A stretch of 17,849 bases of DNA from an uncultured Collinsella sp. (GTDB lineage Bacteria; Actinomycetota; Coriobacteriia; Coriobacteriales; Coriobacteriaceae), in assembly GCA_900541025.1 (NCBI GenBank), contig UQIL01000035.1:1-17849 (forward strand), given 5' to 3'. The notes under the pieces were generated by a model that saw only the letters and a program-made list of their open reading frames with translations, did not search any database and had not been told where the DNA came from. The stretch's first letter is position 1. Each line of letters starts with the position of its first letter. Below are positions 1-6,262 of the stretch, piece after piece. The position numbers and the translations under genes were made by a program.

Positions 1-102
1 CGCTGCGTCGCTTCGCTCCTTGCGTGCTGCGCTGGAAAACGCTTCGCGTTTCCTCAGCTCCGCACCCTTGCGGGTTCGAATCCCTCTGCTTGCCCACAAG
101 AA

Positions 103-141
103 AGCGCCCTGGGCCGTTATGGGCTCAGGGCGCTCAATTTT
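103..141. terminator. Bidirectional terminator, repeat copy 1
   Basis: AGCGCCCTG (103-111) pairs with CAGGGCGCT (126-134). The plus strand continues into TTTT (138-141), and the minus strand leaves the stem into a TTTCTT-like run. It is the copy-1 counterpart of the hairpin beside the intact tRNA-Gln. Confidence 0.6.
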
Positions 142-143
142 AA

Positions 144-163
144 TGGCTGGGACGGAGGGATTC
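144..163 (-). pseudogene. 3'-terminal fragment of tRNA-Gln
   Basis: Reading the minus strand, this 20-nt piece is identical to the end of the intact tRNA-Gln at 335-354: part of the T loop, the 3' side of the T stem, the 3' side of the acceptor stem and CCA. Everything 5' of that is missing. The truncated end could be a duplication scar or an attachment-site-like remnant; no integrase gene is in the window. Confidence 0.7.
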
Positions 164-254
164 CGCGTCCGCCTGGTCGGCGGCCGCGCCCCGCTGCGTC
201 GCTTCGCTCCTTGCGTGCTGCGCTGGAAAACGCTTCGCGTTTCCTCGGATTCGC

Positions 255-288
255 ACCCTTGCGGGTTCGAATCCCTCCGCTTGCCCAC
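255..288 (+). pseudogene. Possible decayed tRNA 3' end (T-arm-like)
   Basis: The plus strand carries a T-loop consensus (GGGTTCGAATCCC) followed about 8 nt later by CCCA and then the terminator at 291-332, which is how a tRNA gene converging on tRNA-Gln would end. The outer T-stem has a C-T mismatch, and no matching 5' acceptor, D arm or clear anticodon arm can be built from the upstream GC-rich stretch, although CTGGAAAA at 222-229 resembles a tRNA-Ser(GGA) anticodon loop. The same element sits in copy 1 at about 64-97. It is probably a relic, not a functional tRNA. Confidence 0.35.
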
Positions 289-290
289 AT

Positions 291-332
291 AAAAGCGCCC
301 TGGGCCGTTATGGGCTCAGGGCGCTCAGTTTT
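291..332. terminator. Terminator of tRNA-Gln (bidirectional)
   Basis: AGCGCCCTG (294-302) and CAGGGCGCT (317-325) form a 9-bp stem. On the minus strand, directly downstream of tRNA-Gln, the stem is followed by TTTT (294-291); on the plus strand it is followed by a TTTT run at 329-332. It can end tRNA-Gln transcription and also any transcript coming from the left. Confidence 0.75.
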
Positions 333-334
333 AA

Positions 335-409
335 TGGCTGGGACGGAGGGATTCGAACCCCCAACAGCCGGCACCAAAAACCGGAGTTCTACCGTTGAAC
401 TACGTCCCA
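335..409 (-). tRNA. tRNA-Gln (UUG)
   Basis: Read on the minus strand, a 75-nt cloverleaf including an encoded CCA can be folded. The acceptor stem is TGGGACG/CGTCCCA with discriminator G, the D stem GTTC/GAAC, the anticodon stem CCGGT/GCCGG with loop TTTTGGT (anticodon TTG), and the T arm GGGGG-TTCGAAT-CCCTC. The anticodon reads CAA, and CAG by wobble. It lies 38 bp downstream of the peptidoglycan-binding gene on the same strand and is followed by a hairpin terminator at 291-325. Confidence 0.95.
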
Positions 410-447
410 ATGTGTGGTGTTGCCCAAAAGCAACTCGTTTAGTTTAC

Positions 448-1353
448 CTAATCTGCGAGGGCATCGCAAACGCCATCGAGCAGGCGTACGGCGAGTGTCT
501 GCGCGTCGCTGGCCGTGAAGGTGCCGTTGTAGCGCGTCATGCCCGTGAGCTCAATGCGAATGCGTGCCGGCTTCTGCTGTGCGGCGACATTGGCAGTGCG
601 GATGCGCTGGGCCAGGTTGTGGCACTCGGCGAGGGCAATCGTGGCGCGCGGTGCGGCGTCGGCGGGCAGCTCGTCGCTTGCGATCTCGAGCACCAGGTCA
701 ACGTCGGTTGGGACCTCGGAGTCGCAGAGCATCATGCCGCTGTTGTCGGTCGTTGCCGTGGCGATATTCCACATGCGCGACGCAACACTGCGTGCGATGG
801 GGTCCTCGCCGATAACGGCAATCTGGAAGCGCTCGAGCACGTTGGCGGCGCGAGCAAAACCGATGCGGGACTCGGCTTCGGTGACCGAGGGCTTGCCCTC
901 CCACACATGGTGCAGGCGGTTGATGTAGGCGTAGGTGTCCTGGAAGGCCATGCCGTCGGCAAACAGGCCGACATTTTCCTGGAACTGCTGCAGGGCGGCC
1001 TCGGTATGCGGGCCAAAGTAGCCGTCGTCTTCGCCACAGGCAAAGCCCAAAACGTTGAGAGCGCGCTGCAGGGCCTGCACATCGGCACCATGGAAATTGG
1101 GCATGCGCAGATAGAGGGTGCGGTCGCCCAGCTTATACGAAGCGTCTACAAGGGCGCTCCAACAGGGGATATCGACGGCATGACCGGCAGCAAGGCCGCT
1201 GTCGAACCTGAAGGTGCTGACGGCCTGCTCAGTGGTGGCTCCAAAGTACTTGTCGGTGACTTCGGCGGCATCAATCGTGTAGCCGAGCTGCAGGAGACGA
1301 GACTGCACGTCCTCGACGGCTGCTCCTTGCATGCCCGTTGTAATAGGTTCCAT
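448..1353 (-). CDS. Peptidoglycan-binding (PG_binding_1 x2) protein
   Basis: A 301-residue protein without signal peptide or membrane segment. Residues about 5-70 and 85-140 are two PG_binding_1 repeats; the second is typical (LQRALNVLGF, then GYFGPHTEAALQQFQ). Such repeats usually bind peptidoglycan and often precede an amidase domain. Residues 150-301 show no zinc-ligand motif of Amidase_3, although the last helix (AVRLLDGVCDAL) and the strand before it resemble the end of that fold, so a degenerate, non-catalytic amidase domain is possible, as in CwlM-like regulators of actinobacteria. The ATG at 1353 is preceded by AAAGGGG at a 7-nt spacing. With no export signal it may act in the cytoplasm, or the family label may mislead. 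The repeats are clear; the overall role is unknown. Confidence 0.85.
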   Translation of the reverse strand: MEPITTGMQGAAVEDVQSRLLQLGYTIDAAEVTDKYFGATTEQAVSTFRFDSGLAAGHAVDIPCWSALVDASYKLGDRTLYLRMPNFHGADVQALQRALNVLGFACGEDDGYFGPHTEAALQQFQENVGLFADGMAFQDTYAYINRLHHVWEGKPSVTEAESRIGFARAANVLERFQIAVIGEDPIARSVASRMWNIATATTDNSGMMLCDSEVPTDVDLVLEIASDELPADAAPRATIALAECHNLAQRIRTANVAAQQKPARIRIELTGMTRYNGTFTASDAQTLAVRLLDGVCDALAD

Positions 1354-1491
1354 GAACGAACCCCTTTCGGCGTACCATTCGTACTATTTGAGCGTCTGTC
1401 GGATAGACAACGCAAAGGGATGCATAAACATGCACTCAACAGTGTAGCAAGTTGTGCCTAAATACGCTGCTGACAGGTTTTATAACCCCCG

Positions 1492-2517
1492 TTAGTTAAG
1501 GCGCTCCACAAAGAAATCTGCCATGGAGAGGAACAGCTCGCGTGCGTGCGGATCAAGCTCAACGTTCTCGATGGCCGCTTTGGCCTTAGCGGTCAGGTCG
1601 AGCGCGTAAGTGTGGGCGTAATCGATGGAGTCGGTCTCCTGGAAGATCTCCACGGCGCGTGCGAGCTGCGCGGGATCATCGGTGCCCGAGGAAAGAATCG
1701 CCTCGACCTCGTCGTGGTGGCGCTCATCAGAGAGGGCGTGTACGGCGACAAGCGTGCGCTTGCCCTCGGTGATGTCGGTGCGGAAGTCCTTGTTGGCGGC
1801 TTCCTTAGTGCCGACAAGGTTGAGCAGGTCGTCCTGAATCTGAAAGGCAAGGCCTGTGTGCAGGCCAAAGGCGCGCAGCGCTTCGATTTGCTCATCGCTG
1901 CCGCCGCCGATAATGGCTCCGGCGGCAAGCGGCGTGGCTCCGCTGTAAAACGCGGTCTTGTGCGTCGCCATGTCCAGGTAGTCATCAACCGAGATATCAA
2001 AGCGCCCGTCGCGGACCCAACCCAGGTCGAGTGCTTGACCCTCGATGGTGCGGACGATCATCTCGGTAAGCTCGTGGAGCACGCGCAGCTTCACGTCGGA
2101 CTCCAGCGTAGGGTCGTCGAGAACCGTCTTGGTGACCATGGTGAGCGCCAGGTCGCCGCAATTGATGGCAAGGCCCGTGCCCTCGGTAAGGTGCATGCAG
2201 GGCTTGCCTCGACGAAGCTGTCCGTTGTCGGCGATGTCGTCGTGGATCAGCGCGCCCGACTGGAAATGCTCGATGGCTGCCGCGGCGCTGCGGGCGCTCT
2301 CAAAGCTACCGCCCACTGCGGTTGCGGCGAGCATACAGATAAGCGGGCGGTGGCGCTTGCCGGCGTTGGCCGTAAAAGCCGAGAGCGGCGCATACAGGTA
2401 GCGCTCGATATCGGCAGAGGTCGCCTGTCCGTCAAAGAACGTGGCCAGATAGTCGTTAATCTGGTCAAAGTGCTGGGCTAAAAAGCTGGTAAACGGACTG
2501 GACACGGGTTCTCGCAT
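1492..2517 (-). CDS. Polyprenyl diphosphate synthase
   Basis: A trans-isoprenyl diphosphate synthase of about 341 residues, condensing allylic diphosphates with isopentenyl diphosphate, probably for menaquinone or lipid-carrier side chains. Numbering from the ATG at 2517: GKRHRP at 53-58, first Asp-rich motif DDIAD at 93-97 followed by LRRG, TFK-like THKTAF at 186-191, second motif QIQDDLLN at 226-233, and GKRT at 252-255. The residue five before the first motif is Gly rather than an aromatic, which in this family favours products longer than farnesyl. The second motif ends in Asn instead of Asp. The start is uncertain: an upstream in-frame ATG at 2556 adds 13 residues but has no ribosome-binding site, whereas 2517 has an AGAAAG run just upstream, closer than usual. 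The gene is 113 bp downstream of the PTS gene start-to-stop direction partner and on the same strand, so read-through is possible. Confidence 0.88.
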   Translation of the reverse strand: MREPVSSPFTSFLAQHFDQINDYLATFFDGQATSADIERYLYAPLSAFTANAGKRHRPLICMLAATAVGGSFESARSAAAAIEHFQSGALIHDDIADNGQLRRGKPCMHLTEGTGLAINCGDLALTMVTKTVLDDPTLESDVKLRVLHELTEMIVRTIEGQALDLGWVRDGRFDISVDDYLDMATHKTAFYSGATPLAAGAIIGGGSDEQIEALRAFGLHTGLAFQIQDDLLNLVGTKEAANKDFRTDITEGKRTLVAVHALSDERHHDEVEAILSSGTDDPAQLARAVEIFQETDSIDYAHTYALDLTAKAKAAIENVELDPHARELFLSMADFFVERLN

Positions 2518-2593
2518 TCTTTCTGAGGTTGCATTGATGCAATATGCAGACAACATATTGCCACATCAGGGCGTTTGGCGCGGCAGTTTTGGC

Positions 2594-2637
2594 GATTTAG
2601 GACAACGGGCGTGCGTTTGATGGAGTGTGCCTAAATC
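2594..2637. other. Weak inverted repeat at the PTS-HAD stop codon
   Basis: GATTTAGG (2594-2601) and CCTAAATC (2630-2637) form an 8-bp inverted repeat around a 28-nt loop that reaches into the PTS-HAD stop codon. There is no U run, so this is not a convincing terminator between the PTS gene and the polyprenyl synthase. Confidence 0.3.
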
Positions 2638-5081
2638 AGCCTAAAATGCTCGAGCGCCGCAACGACACCGTCGTGATCGACGGTGTCGGTCACGTAATCG
2701 GCCTTATCCTTGAGATAGTCCGGTGCGTTGCCCATCGCAATGCCGACATCGACGGCGTTCATCAGCGAGACGTCATTGCTGGCGTCGCCAATGCCGTATA
2801 CGGTTCCGTGGTGGGGGTCGAGGGCGTCGAGTACAGACTGGATGCCCCCGCGCTTCGTGCATTCGCGGGGCGAGATTTCGGTTACCTCGAGTTCGAGCTC
2901 ATTAAAGCACAGCAGCGGCTCAAGTGCCTTATCTTGAGCGATGTGGTTGGCGAGCGATGTAGACATCAAGATCTTGTAGACACTGTAATGTTGCAGCTGC
3001 GTGACTGCGTCGCCCAGGGTGCGCGCGTATCCGGGAGCATCGGGCGCATCGGCACTCATGCGCACGACGCCGTTGAGGCCCTCAAAGCGGATGACCTCGC
3101 CCGATTGCTCAAGGTAGGGGGCAAGACGCTGCAGCATACTGGGCGTCATCGACAGATTGCGAATTGCGTGTCCGTTGATCTCGGCGTAACCGCCCGCAAG
3201 ACAGACGATGCCGGTCCAAGGCAGCTCAAGAAGTTTGGGGTGGATGCAGCTCAGGGTGCGTCCCGTGCAGATAAAGGCCATGTTGCCGTTGGCGACAAAC
3301 TCGCGGATTGCCTGCGAAACCGCCTCGTTGGGATAGGGGGAGAGGTCCCGCTCGTCTTCGGGAAGGTCTTGGGCGAGCCTGGGGTCTTGCCAGGCGAGCG
3401 TTCCGTCGATATCGAAGAAGCAAATAGAGCCGCGCTTATGGGCTGCGCTGGCGGCAGGGGAGGCCGAGGTGGTGGGCACAAATTCCGGCTCGAGGCCCAT
3501 GATCTGGTCAAAATGCTCTTTAACGCGGGGAACGGAGATGCCGATGACCACCTGGGCGGTCTTGCCCGTAATGATGAGGCCCTTGGCGCCCACCGCGACA
3601 AACGACGCGTTATCTGCAACGATGGAAGGGTCTGCGACCTCGACGCGCAGGCGCGTGGCGCAGTTGGTTGCGCCCACGATATTGCCAACGCCACCTAAAA
3701 GCTGAATTACCCGCTCAGCGAGGACGTGATCTTGATCGGATCGACTATCGACCTCGTCATTGGGGGATTGCTCTTTGGCAAAGTCGCTTCCCGTTAAACA
3801 ATCGATTGCCGCGCGATTGGCAACATGATCCTCGCGGCCCGGTGTCTTAAGGTCATAGACCAAGATGAGTGCTCGAAAACTAACAAAAAAGATGAGGCTA
3901 AAGGCAAGGCCGATACCGAGCGCCAAAAGATAGGCACCGGCATGCGTGCGCATGAGCGGAATAAAGTTGAAGGCTGCCATCTCCATCAGGCCGCCCGAGA
4001 AGATGCCGACGATACCAAAGAGATTCATGGTTGTGGCAAGGCAAGACGATAAGACGGCGTAGAGCAAAAAGAGCCCGGGGTGGGTGAACATAAAGAGAAA
4101 CTCGAGTGGCTCGGTAACGCCGCAAACCACCGAGGCGATGATGGCGGGAGCAAGGATGACCCTGAGGCCGGCGCGGCGCTCGGGTTTTGCGGTGGAGTAG
4201 AACGCAGCTGCGATGGCAGGAAGGCCAAAGAGCTTGACCCAGCCGGTGGCGGTAAAACCGGCCCACGGCGCAAGTTCATTAAGGGGGCGCGTGCTATGGG
4301 AGAGGATGGGGAGCAAACTGCTCCACGTGGCGTAGATGCCGTCGTTAATGACCAGGTTGTCGTAGTAGATCGGCATGTAGAGCAGGTGGTGCAGGCCAAA
4401 GGGCTCGAGTGCTCGTTCTAAAAAGACAAAGATGCCCACGCCAAAGGGACCGATGCCTGCAAGCGCGTGACGCAGCGTATCAGTTACATCGTATACGTAG
4501 GGCACGATGGCGGCCGAGATAGCGGCAAGGGCAAACACGGCAAAAAAGCTGATGAGGTAGACCAGCGAGGAGCCCGAGAAGGTGCCGAGCCAATCGGGAA
4601 TTTTGGCATCGTAGAAGCGGTCATGGATGGCAACGACGGTTGCCGATACCGCCAGCGGGCCGATAATGCCGGTGTCGAGCGTCTTGATGCCGTCGATGAC
4701 GGTGATACCGCTGGCGGAGGTCAAAGATGACGGGTACTCAAGTCCAAGGTTGTCTCCGCTCAGCTTAATGATCTCGCTCAAAAAGAAGCAGTAGGCAAAA
4801 TAGGCGACGAGAGCCTCGAGACAGCAACGAGCCGGTTGTTTTTGGGCAAGACCGATGGGCAGCGCTACGGCAAAAAGGAGCGGGAGGCGTTTAAAGACCG
4901 TCCACGAGCCGCGCTGGATGATGGTCCAAAAAACGTACCAAGGGGTTCCGTATACGGCGAGATCGCCGACGATGTCCGCAGTCGTTGCGAGAGCGGAGAC
5001 GCCGACCATGAGGCCTGATATAGAAAACAGCATGGCGGGCGCGAACATTGCCCCGCCAAAGCGTTGGATTTTTTGCAGCAT
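2631..5081 (-). CDS. PTS sugar transporter EIICB fused to HAD (Cof) phosphatase
   Basis: An 816-residue three-part membrane protein. Residues 1-410 are a glucose/maltose-superfamily EIIC with about ten hydrophobic segments, a GLHHLLYMPIYYDNL segment near 229-243 and the conserved GVTEPLEF at 321-328. Residues 450-530 are EIIB, with the phospho-accepting Cys474 in ATNCATRLRV. A Pro/Ala/Ser/Thr linker (531-550) leads to a Cof-type HAD phosphatase at 551-816: DIDGT (nucleophile Asp557, Asp559), Thr606 in ICTGR, Lys743 and GIGDASND (Asp766, Asp770), with a cap between motifs II and III. All catalytic residues look intact. No EIIA domain is present, so an EIIA must act in trans. The start at 5081 follows GGAAGG at 6 nt. 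The gene is divergent from gntR. The sugar is probably an alpha-glucoside or glucose from context; the phosphatase may act on the imported sugar phosphate, but this is inference. Confidence 0.9.
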   Translation of the reverse strand: MLQKIQRFGGAMFAPAMLFSISGLMVGVSALATTADIVGDLAVYGTPWYVFWTIIQRGSWTVFKRLPLLFAVALPIGLAQKQPARCCLEALVAYFAYCFFLSEIIKLSGDNLGLEYPSSLTSASGITVIDGIKTLDTGIIGPLAVSATVVAIHDRFYDAKIPDWLGTFSGSSLVYLISFFAVFALAAISAAIVPYVYDVTDTLRHALAGIGPFGVGIFVFLERALEPFGLHHLLYMPIYYDNLVINDGIYATWSSLLPILSHSTRPLNELAPWAGFTATGWVKLFGLPAIAAAFYSTAKPERRAGLRVILAPAIIASVVCGVTEPLEFLFMFTHPGLFLLYAVLSSCLATTMNLFGIVGIFSGGLMEMAAFNFIPLMRTHAGAYLLALGIGLAFSLIFFVSFRALILVYDLKTPGREDHVANRAAIDCLTGSDFAKEQSPNDEVDSRSDQDHVLAERVIQLLGGVGNIVGATNCATRLRVEVADPSIVADNASFVAVGAKGLIITGKTAQVVIGISVPRVKEHFDQIMGLEPEFVPTTSASPAASAAHKRGSICFFDIDGTLAWQDPRLAQDLPEDERDLSPYPNEAVSQAIREFVANGNMAFICTGRTLSCIHPKLLELPWTGIVCLAGGYAEINGHAIRNLSMTPSMLQRLAPYLEQSGEVIRFEGLNGVVRMSADAPDAPGYARTLGDAVTQLQHYSVYKILMSTSLANHIAQDKALEPLLCFNELELEVTEISPRECTKRGGIQSVLDALDPHHGTVYGIGDASNDVSLMNAVDVGIAMGNAPDYLKDKADYVTDTVDHDGVVAALEHFRLI

Positions 5082-5122
5082 GTTCTGCCTTCCGAATATC
5101 GAGGCGCGTTGCGCGTGGGGAA

Positions 5123-5134
5123 ACGTTTAAACAA
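5123..5134. promoter_or_regulatory. Candidate GntR operator near the PTS-HAD transcription start
   Basis: ACGTTTAAACAA matches the TTGT-N4-ACAA palindrome in its right half and keeps the central GTTTAAAC. It lies just downstream of a possible minus-strand -10 (TACAAT, 5147-5142), around the expected transcription start. A partly overlapping inverted repeat, ACAATG-N4-CATTGT, spans 5132-5147. Confidence 0.5.
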
Positions 5135-5141
5135 TGGATTC

Positions 5142-5147
5142 ATTGTA
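5142..5147 (-). promoter_or_regulatory. Possible -10 box of the PTS-HAD promoter
   Basis: The minus strand reads TACAAT, one mismatch from TATAAT, about 60 nt before the PTS start codon. No good -35 hexamer is seen at 16-18 nt spacing, so the promoter may be activator-dependent or wrongly placed. Confidence 0.3.
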
Positions 5148-5244
5148 GAGGACCAGACGATTGTCGTACCGGCAGTTTTGAGCGAAACCGATTTGGGCAT
5201 GACAGAAACCGTCAACGGTTAAATCCTGTCGCTTTACCGATATT

Positions 5245-5256
5245 CGGTTTAAACAA
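5245..5256. promoter_or_regulatory. Candidate GntR operator in the gntR promoter
   Basis: CGGTTTAAACAA has the same GTTTAAACAA core as the site at 5123-5134. It lies 55 bp before the gntR start codon and just upstream of a TGC-TATCGT sequence (5267-5275) that could be a weak -10, a placement suited to autoregulation. An ACCGA-TAT-TCGGT inverted repeat (5236-5248) overlaps its left edge. Confidence 0.5.
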
Positions 5257-5310
5257 CTTTAAGAAATGCTATCGTGCCTAGCCGGAAATGAATAATGTAG
5301 AGGTGAAACA

Positions 5311-6030
5311 ATGCCAAAAGCGATATACGAAGGAATCTACCGAGAAATACGCTCGCGCATCATTAATGGGACCTATGCGTTTCAGGAGATGCTGCCAACC
5401 GAAGCCGAGCTGACCGCGGAATTTGGCTGCACGCGCAATACCGTCCGCCGCGCTTTGAGCATGCTGGCCGACGGGATGTTTGTGCAGCCCATACACGGCA
5501 AGGGCGTGCGCGTTATTTGGCTTAAGGGCGAAACCGACATGTTGGGCGCACTCGAAGAGGTTGAGTCGTTTGGCGAGTTTGCAAAGCGCAACAATGCCGT
5601 TGCATCGACGGACGTTAAGTCTTTCGAACATCTGGTTTGCACCGAGCAACTCTCTCGTCACCTGGGCTTTAAGGTGGGCGAGGAGTTGATTCGCGTAGTG
5701 CGTGTCCGAAGCCTCAACGGCAACGCGCGCCAAGTGGACCATGGCTATTTTTTGGCGTCGATCGCCAAGGGCCTGACTCCCGAGATCGCGGCAGATTCTA
5801 TTTACGGCTATCTGGAGCACAAGCGCGGTGTCAAAGTGATGGCGAGCCGTCGTACGGTGAGTGTCGAGCTCGCCAACGATGAGGACTGCAGCTATCTTGA
5901 CCTCGGCAAATACAACTGCGTTGCCGTCATGGAGAGTCAGTCGTACACCTCGGATGGCATCTTGTTTGAGGTGACGCACACTCGCACACACCCCGAGATC
6001 TTCCATTACCGCGTCAATTCCAAGCGATAG
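5311..6030 (+). CDS. GntR/UTRA transcriptional regulator, TreR/HutC subfamily
   Basis: A 239-residue regulator. Residues 1-70 form a GntR winged helix (Y6-GIYREIRSRI, LPTEAELTAEFGCTRNTVRRALSML at 28-52, then the wing HGKGVRV). Residues about 88-233 are a UTRA effector domain (LIRVVRVRSLNGNARQVDHGYF; the IYGYLEHKRGVKV region; VMESQSYTSDGILFEVTHTRTHPEIFHY). UTRA regulators of this group usually bind phosphorylated sugars and repress until the ligand appears. The ATG at 5311 follows AGAGGTG at about 6 nt. It is divergent from the PTS-HAD gene and followed by a strong terminator, then the ABC operon. TTGT-N4-ACAA-like palindromes at its own promoter, the ABC promoter and the malQ promoter are its likely targets (inference). 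Trehalose- or maltose-phosphate are candidate effectors, not shown by sequence. Confidence 0.9.
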   Translation: MPKAIYEGIYREIRSRIINGTYAFQEMLPTEAELTAEFGCTRNTVRRALSMLADGMFVQPIHGKGVRVIWLKGETDMLGALEEVESFGEFAKRNNAVASTDVKSFEHLVCTEQLSRHLGFKVGEELIRVVRVRSLNGNARQVDHGYFLASIAKGLTPEIAADSIYGYLEHKRGVKVMASRRTVSVELANDEDCSYLDLGKYNCVAVMESQSYTSDGILFEVTHTRTHPEIFHYRVNSKR

Positions 6031-6068
6031 CCGGCTAGCTCGCAGCCTGACGAGACTCATGGCCTCAA

Positions 6069-6123
6069 AGAGAAAACGCCCGGTCAAACCGACGGTACAT
6101 CGGCTTGACCGGGCGTTTTCTCT
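6069..6123 (+). terminator. Terminator after gntR
   Basis: A nearly perfect stem of about 24 bp: AGAGAAAACGCCCGGTCAA (6069-6087) pairs with TTGACCGGGCGTTTTCTCT (6105-6123), with an inner CCGA/TCGG extension and a 7-nt apical loop. The TTTT run is inside the 3' arm. By symmetry it could stop transcription in both directions; it insulates the ABC operon promoter from gntR. Confidence 0.85.
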
Positions 6124-6141
6124 GCATTAGATAACAAATAA

Positions 6142-6153
6142 TTGTTTATACAA
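6142..6153. promoter_or_regulatory. Candidate GntR operator 1, ABC operon
   Basis: TTGTTTATACAA has perfect TTGT/ACAA half-sites. Its centre is 75 bp, close to seven helical turns, upstream of the second perfect site at 6217-6228, an arrangement that would allow cooperative or looping repression. Confidence 0.6.
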
Positions 6154-6154
6154 A

Positions 6155-6165
6155 ACTTGTCAAGT
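6155..6165. promoter_or_regulatory. Short palindrome ACTTG-T-CAAGT
   Basis: A perfect 5-bp inverted repeat with one central base lies two bases after operator 1; a wider AACTTG...CAAGTT pair (6154-6173) overlaps it. It may be a binding site for a second regulator of the ABC operon. Nothing links it to a known family. Confidence 0.3.
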
Positions 6166-6216
6166 ATCAAGTTGAAATTACCGTTCACCGAAGTTTTTCT
6201 ACCGCTCTAGTAATAC

Positions 6217-6228
6217 TTGTTCAAACAA
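6217..6228. promoter_or_regulatory. Candidate GntR operator 2, ABC operon
   Basis: TTGTTCAAACAA has perfect TTGT/ACAA half-sites and overlaps the proposed -35 region of the ABC promoter, the expected position for a repressor site. Confidence 0.6.
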
Positions 6229-6248
6229 CTAGCCAAATAGCGTATAGT
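6220..6248 (+). promoter_or_regulatory. Putative promoter of the ABC transporter operon
   Basis: TTCAAA (6220-6225) and TATAGT (6243-6248, one mismatch from TATAAT) are separated by 17 bp. Transcription would start near 6255, giving a leader of about 80 nt. The -35 is a weak match and lies inside operator 2. Confidence 0.45.
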
Positions 6249-6262
6249 TCAAATCAGCAAAA

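Larger units (their letters stand above)
1..354. repeat. Tandem 191-bp-period direct repeat ending in tRNA-Gln 3' end
   Basis: Positions 1-163 and 192-354 are direct copies (offset 191) that I align with about 7 mismatches. Each copy holds, in + order: a GC-rich low-complexity stretch, a T-arm-like segment (GGGTTCGAATCCC), a terminator hairpin, and the reverse complement of the last 20 nt of tRNA-Gln. The second copy continues into the intact tRNA; the first diverges at 164, inside the T arm, and 28 bp of unrelated GC-rich sequence (164-191) follow. The array may continue left of the window. No protein gene is supported here; the reading frames across it are artefacts of tRNA-like sequence. 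Confidence 0.85.
5092..5247. repeat. Symmetric CCGAATATCG arms in the divergent promoter region
   Basis: CCGAATATCG (5092-5101) recurs as its reverse complement CGATATTCGG (5238-5247), so each of the two divergent genes has the same 10-mer in the same orientation relative to itself: in the PTS leader next to the ribosome-binding site, and just before the gntR-proximal GTTTAAAC. It could be a secondary operator or a chance match. Confidence 0.45.

Noticed and set aside
1..354. CRISPR array
   Set aside because: Only two long (163-bp) copies with one 28-bp gap; no short regular repeats or cas genes.
419..434. GTTGC-N6-GCAAC as terminator between the peptidoglycan-binding gene and tRNA-Gln
   Set aside because: Only a 5-bp stem with no U run; read-through into the tRNA is possible.
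211..1461. A 416-codon plus-strand frame across tRNA-Gln and opposite the peptidoglycan-binding gene
   Set aside because: It reads through a tRNA in the wrong direction and then antisense to a gene with clear domains and a good ribosome-binding site; its product has no recognisable domain.
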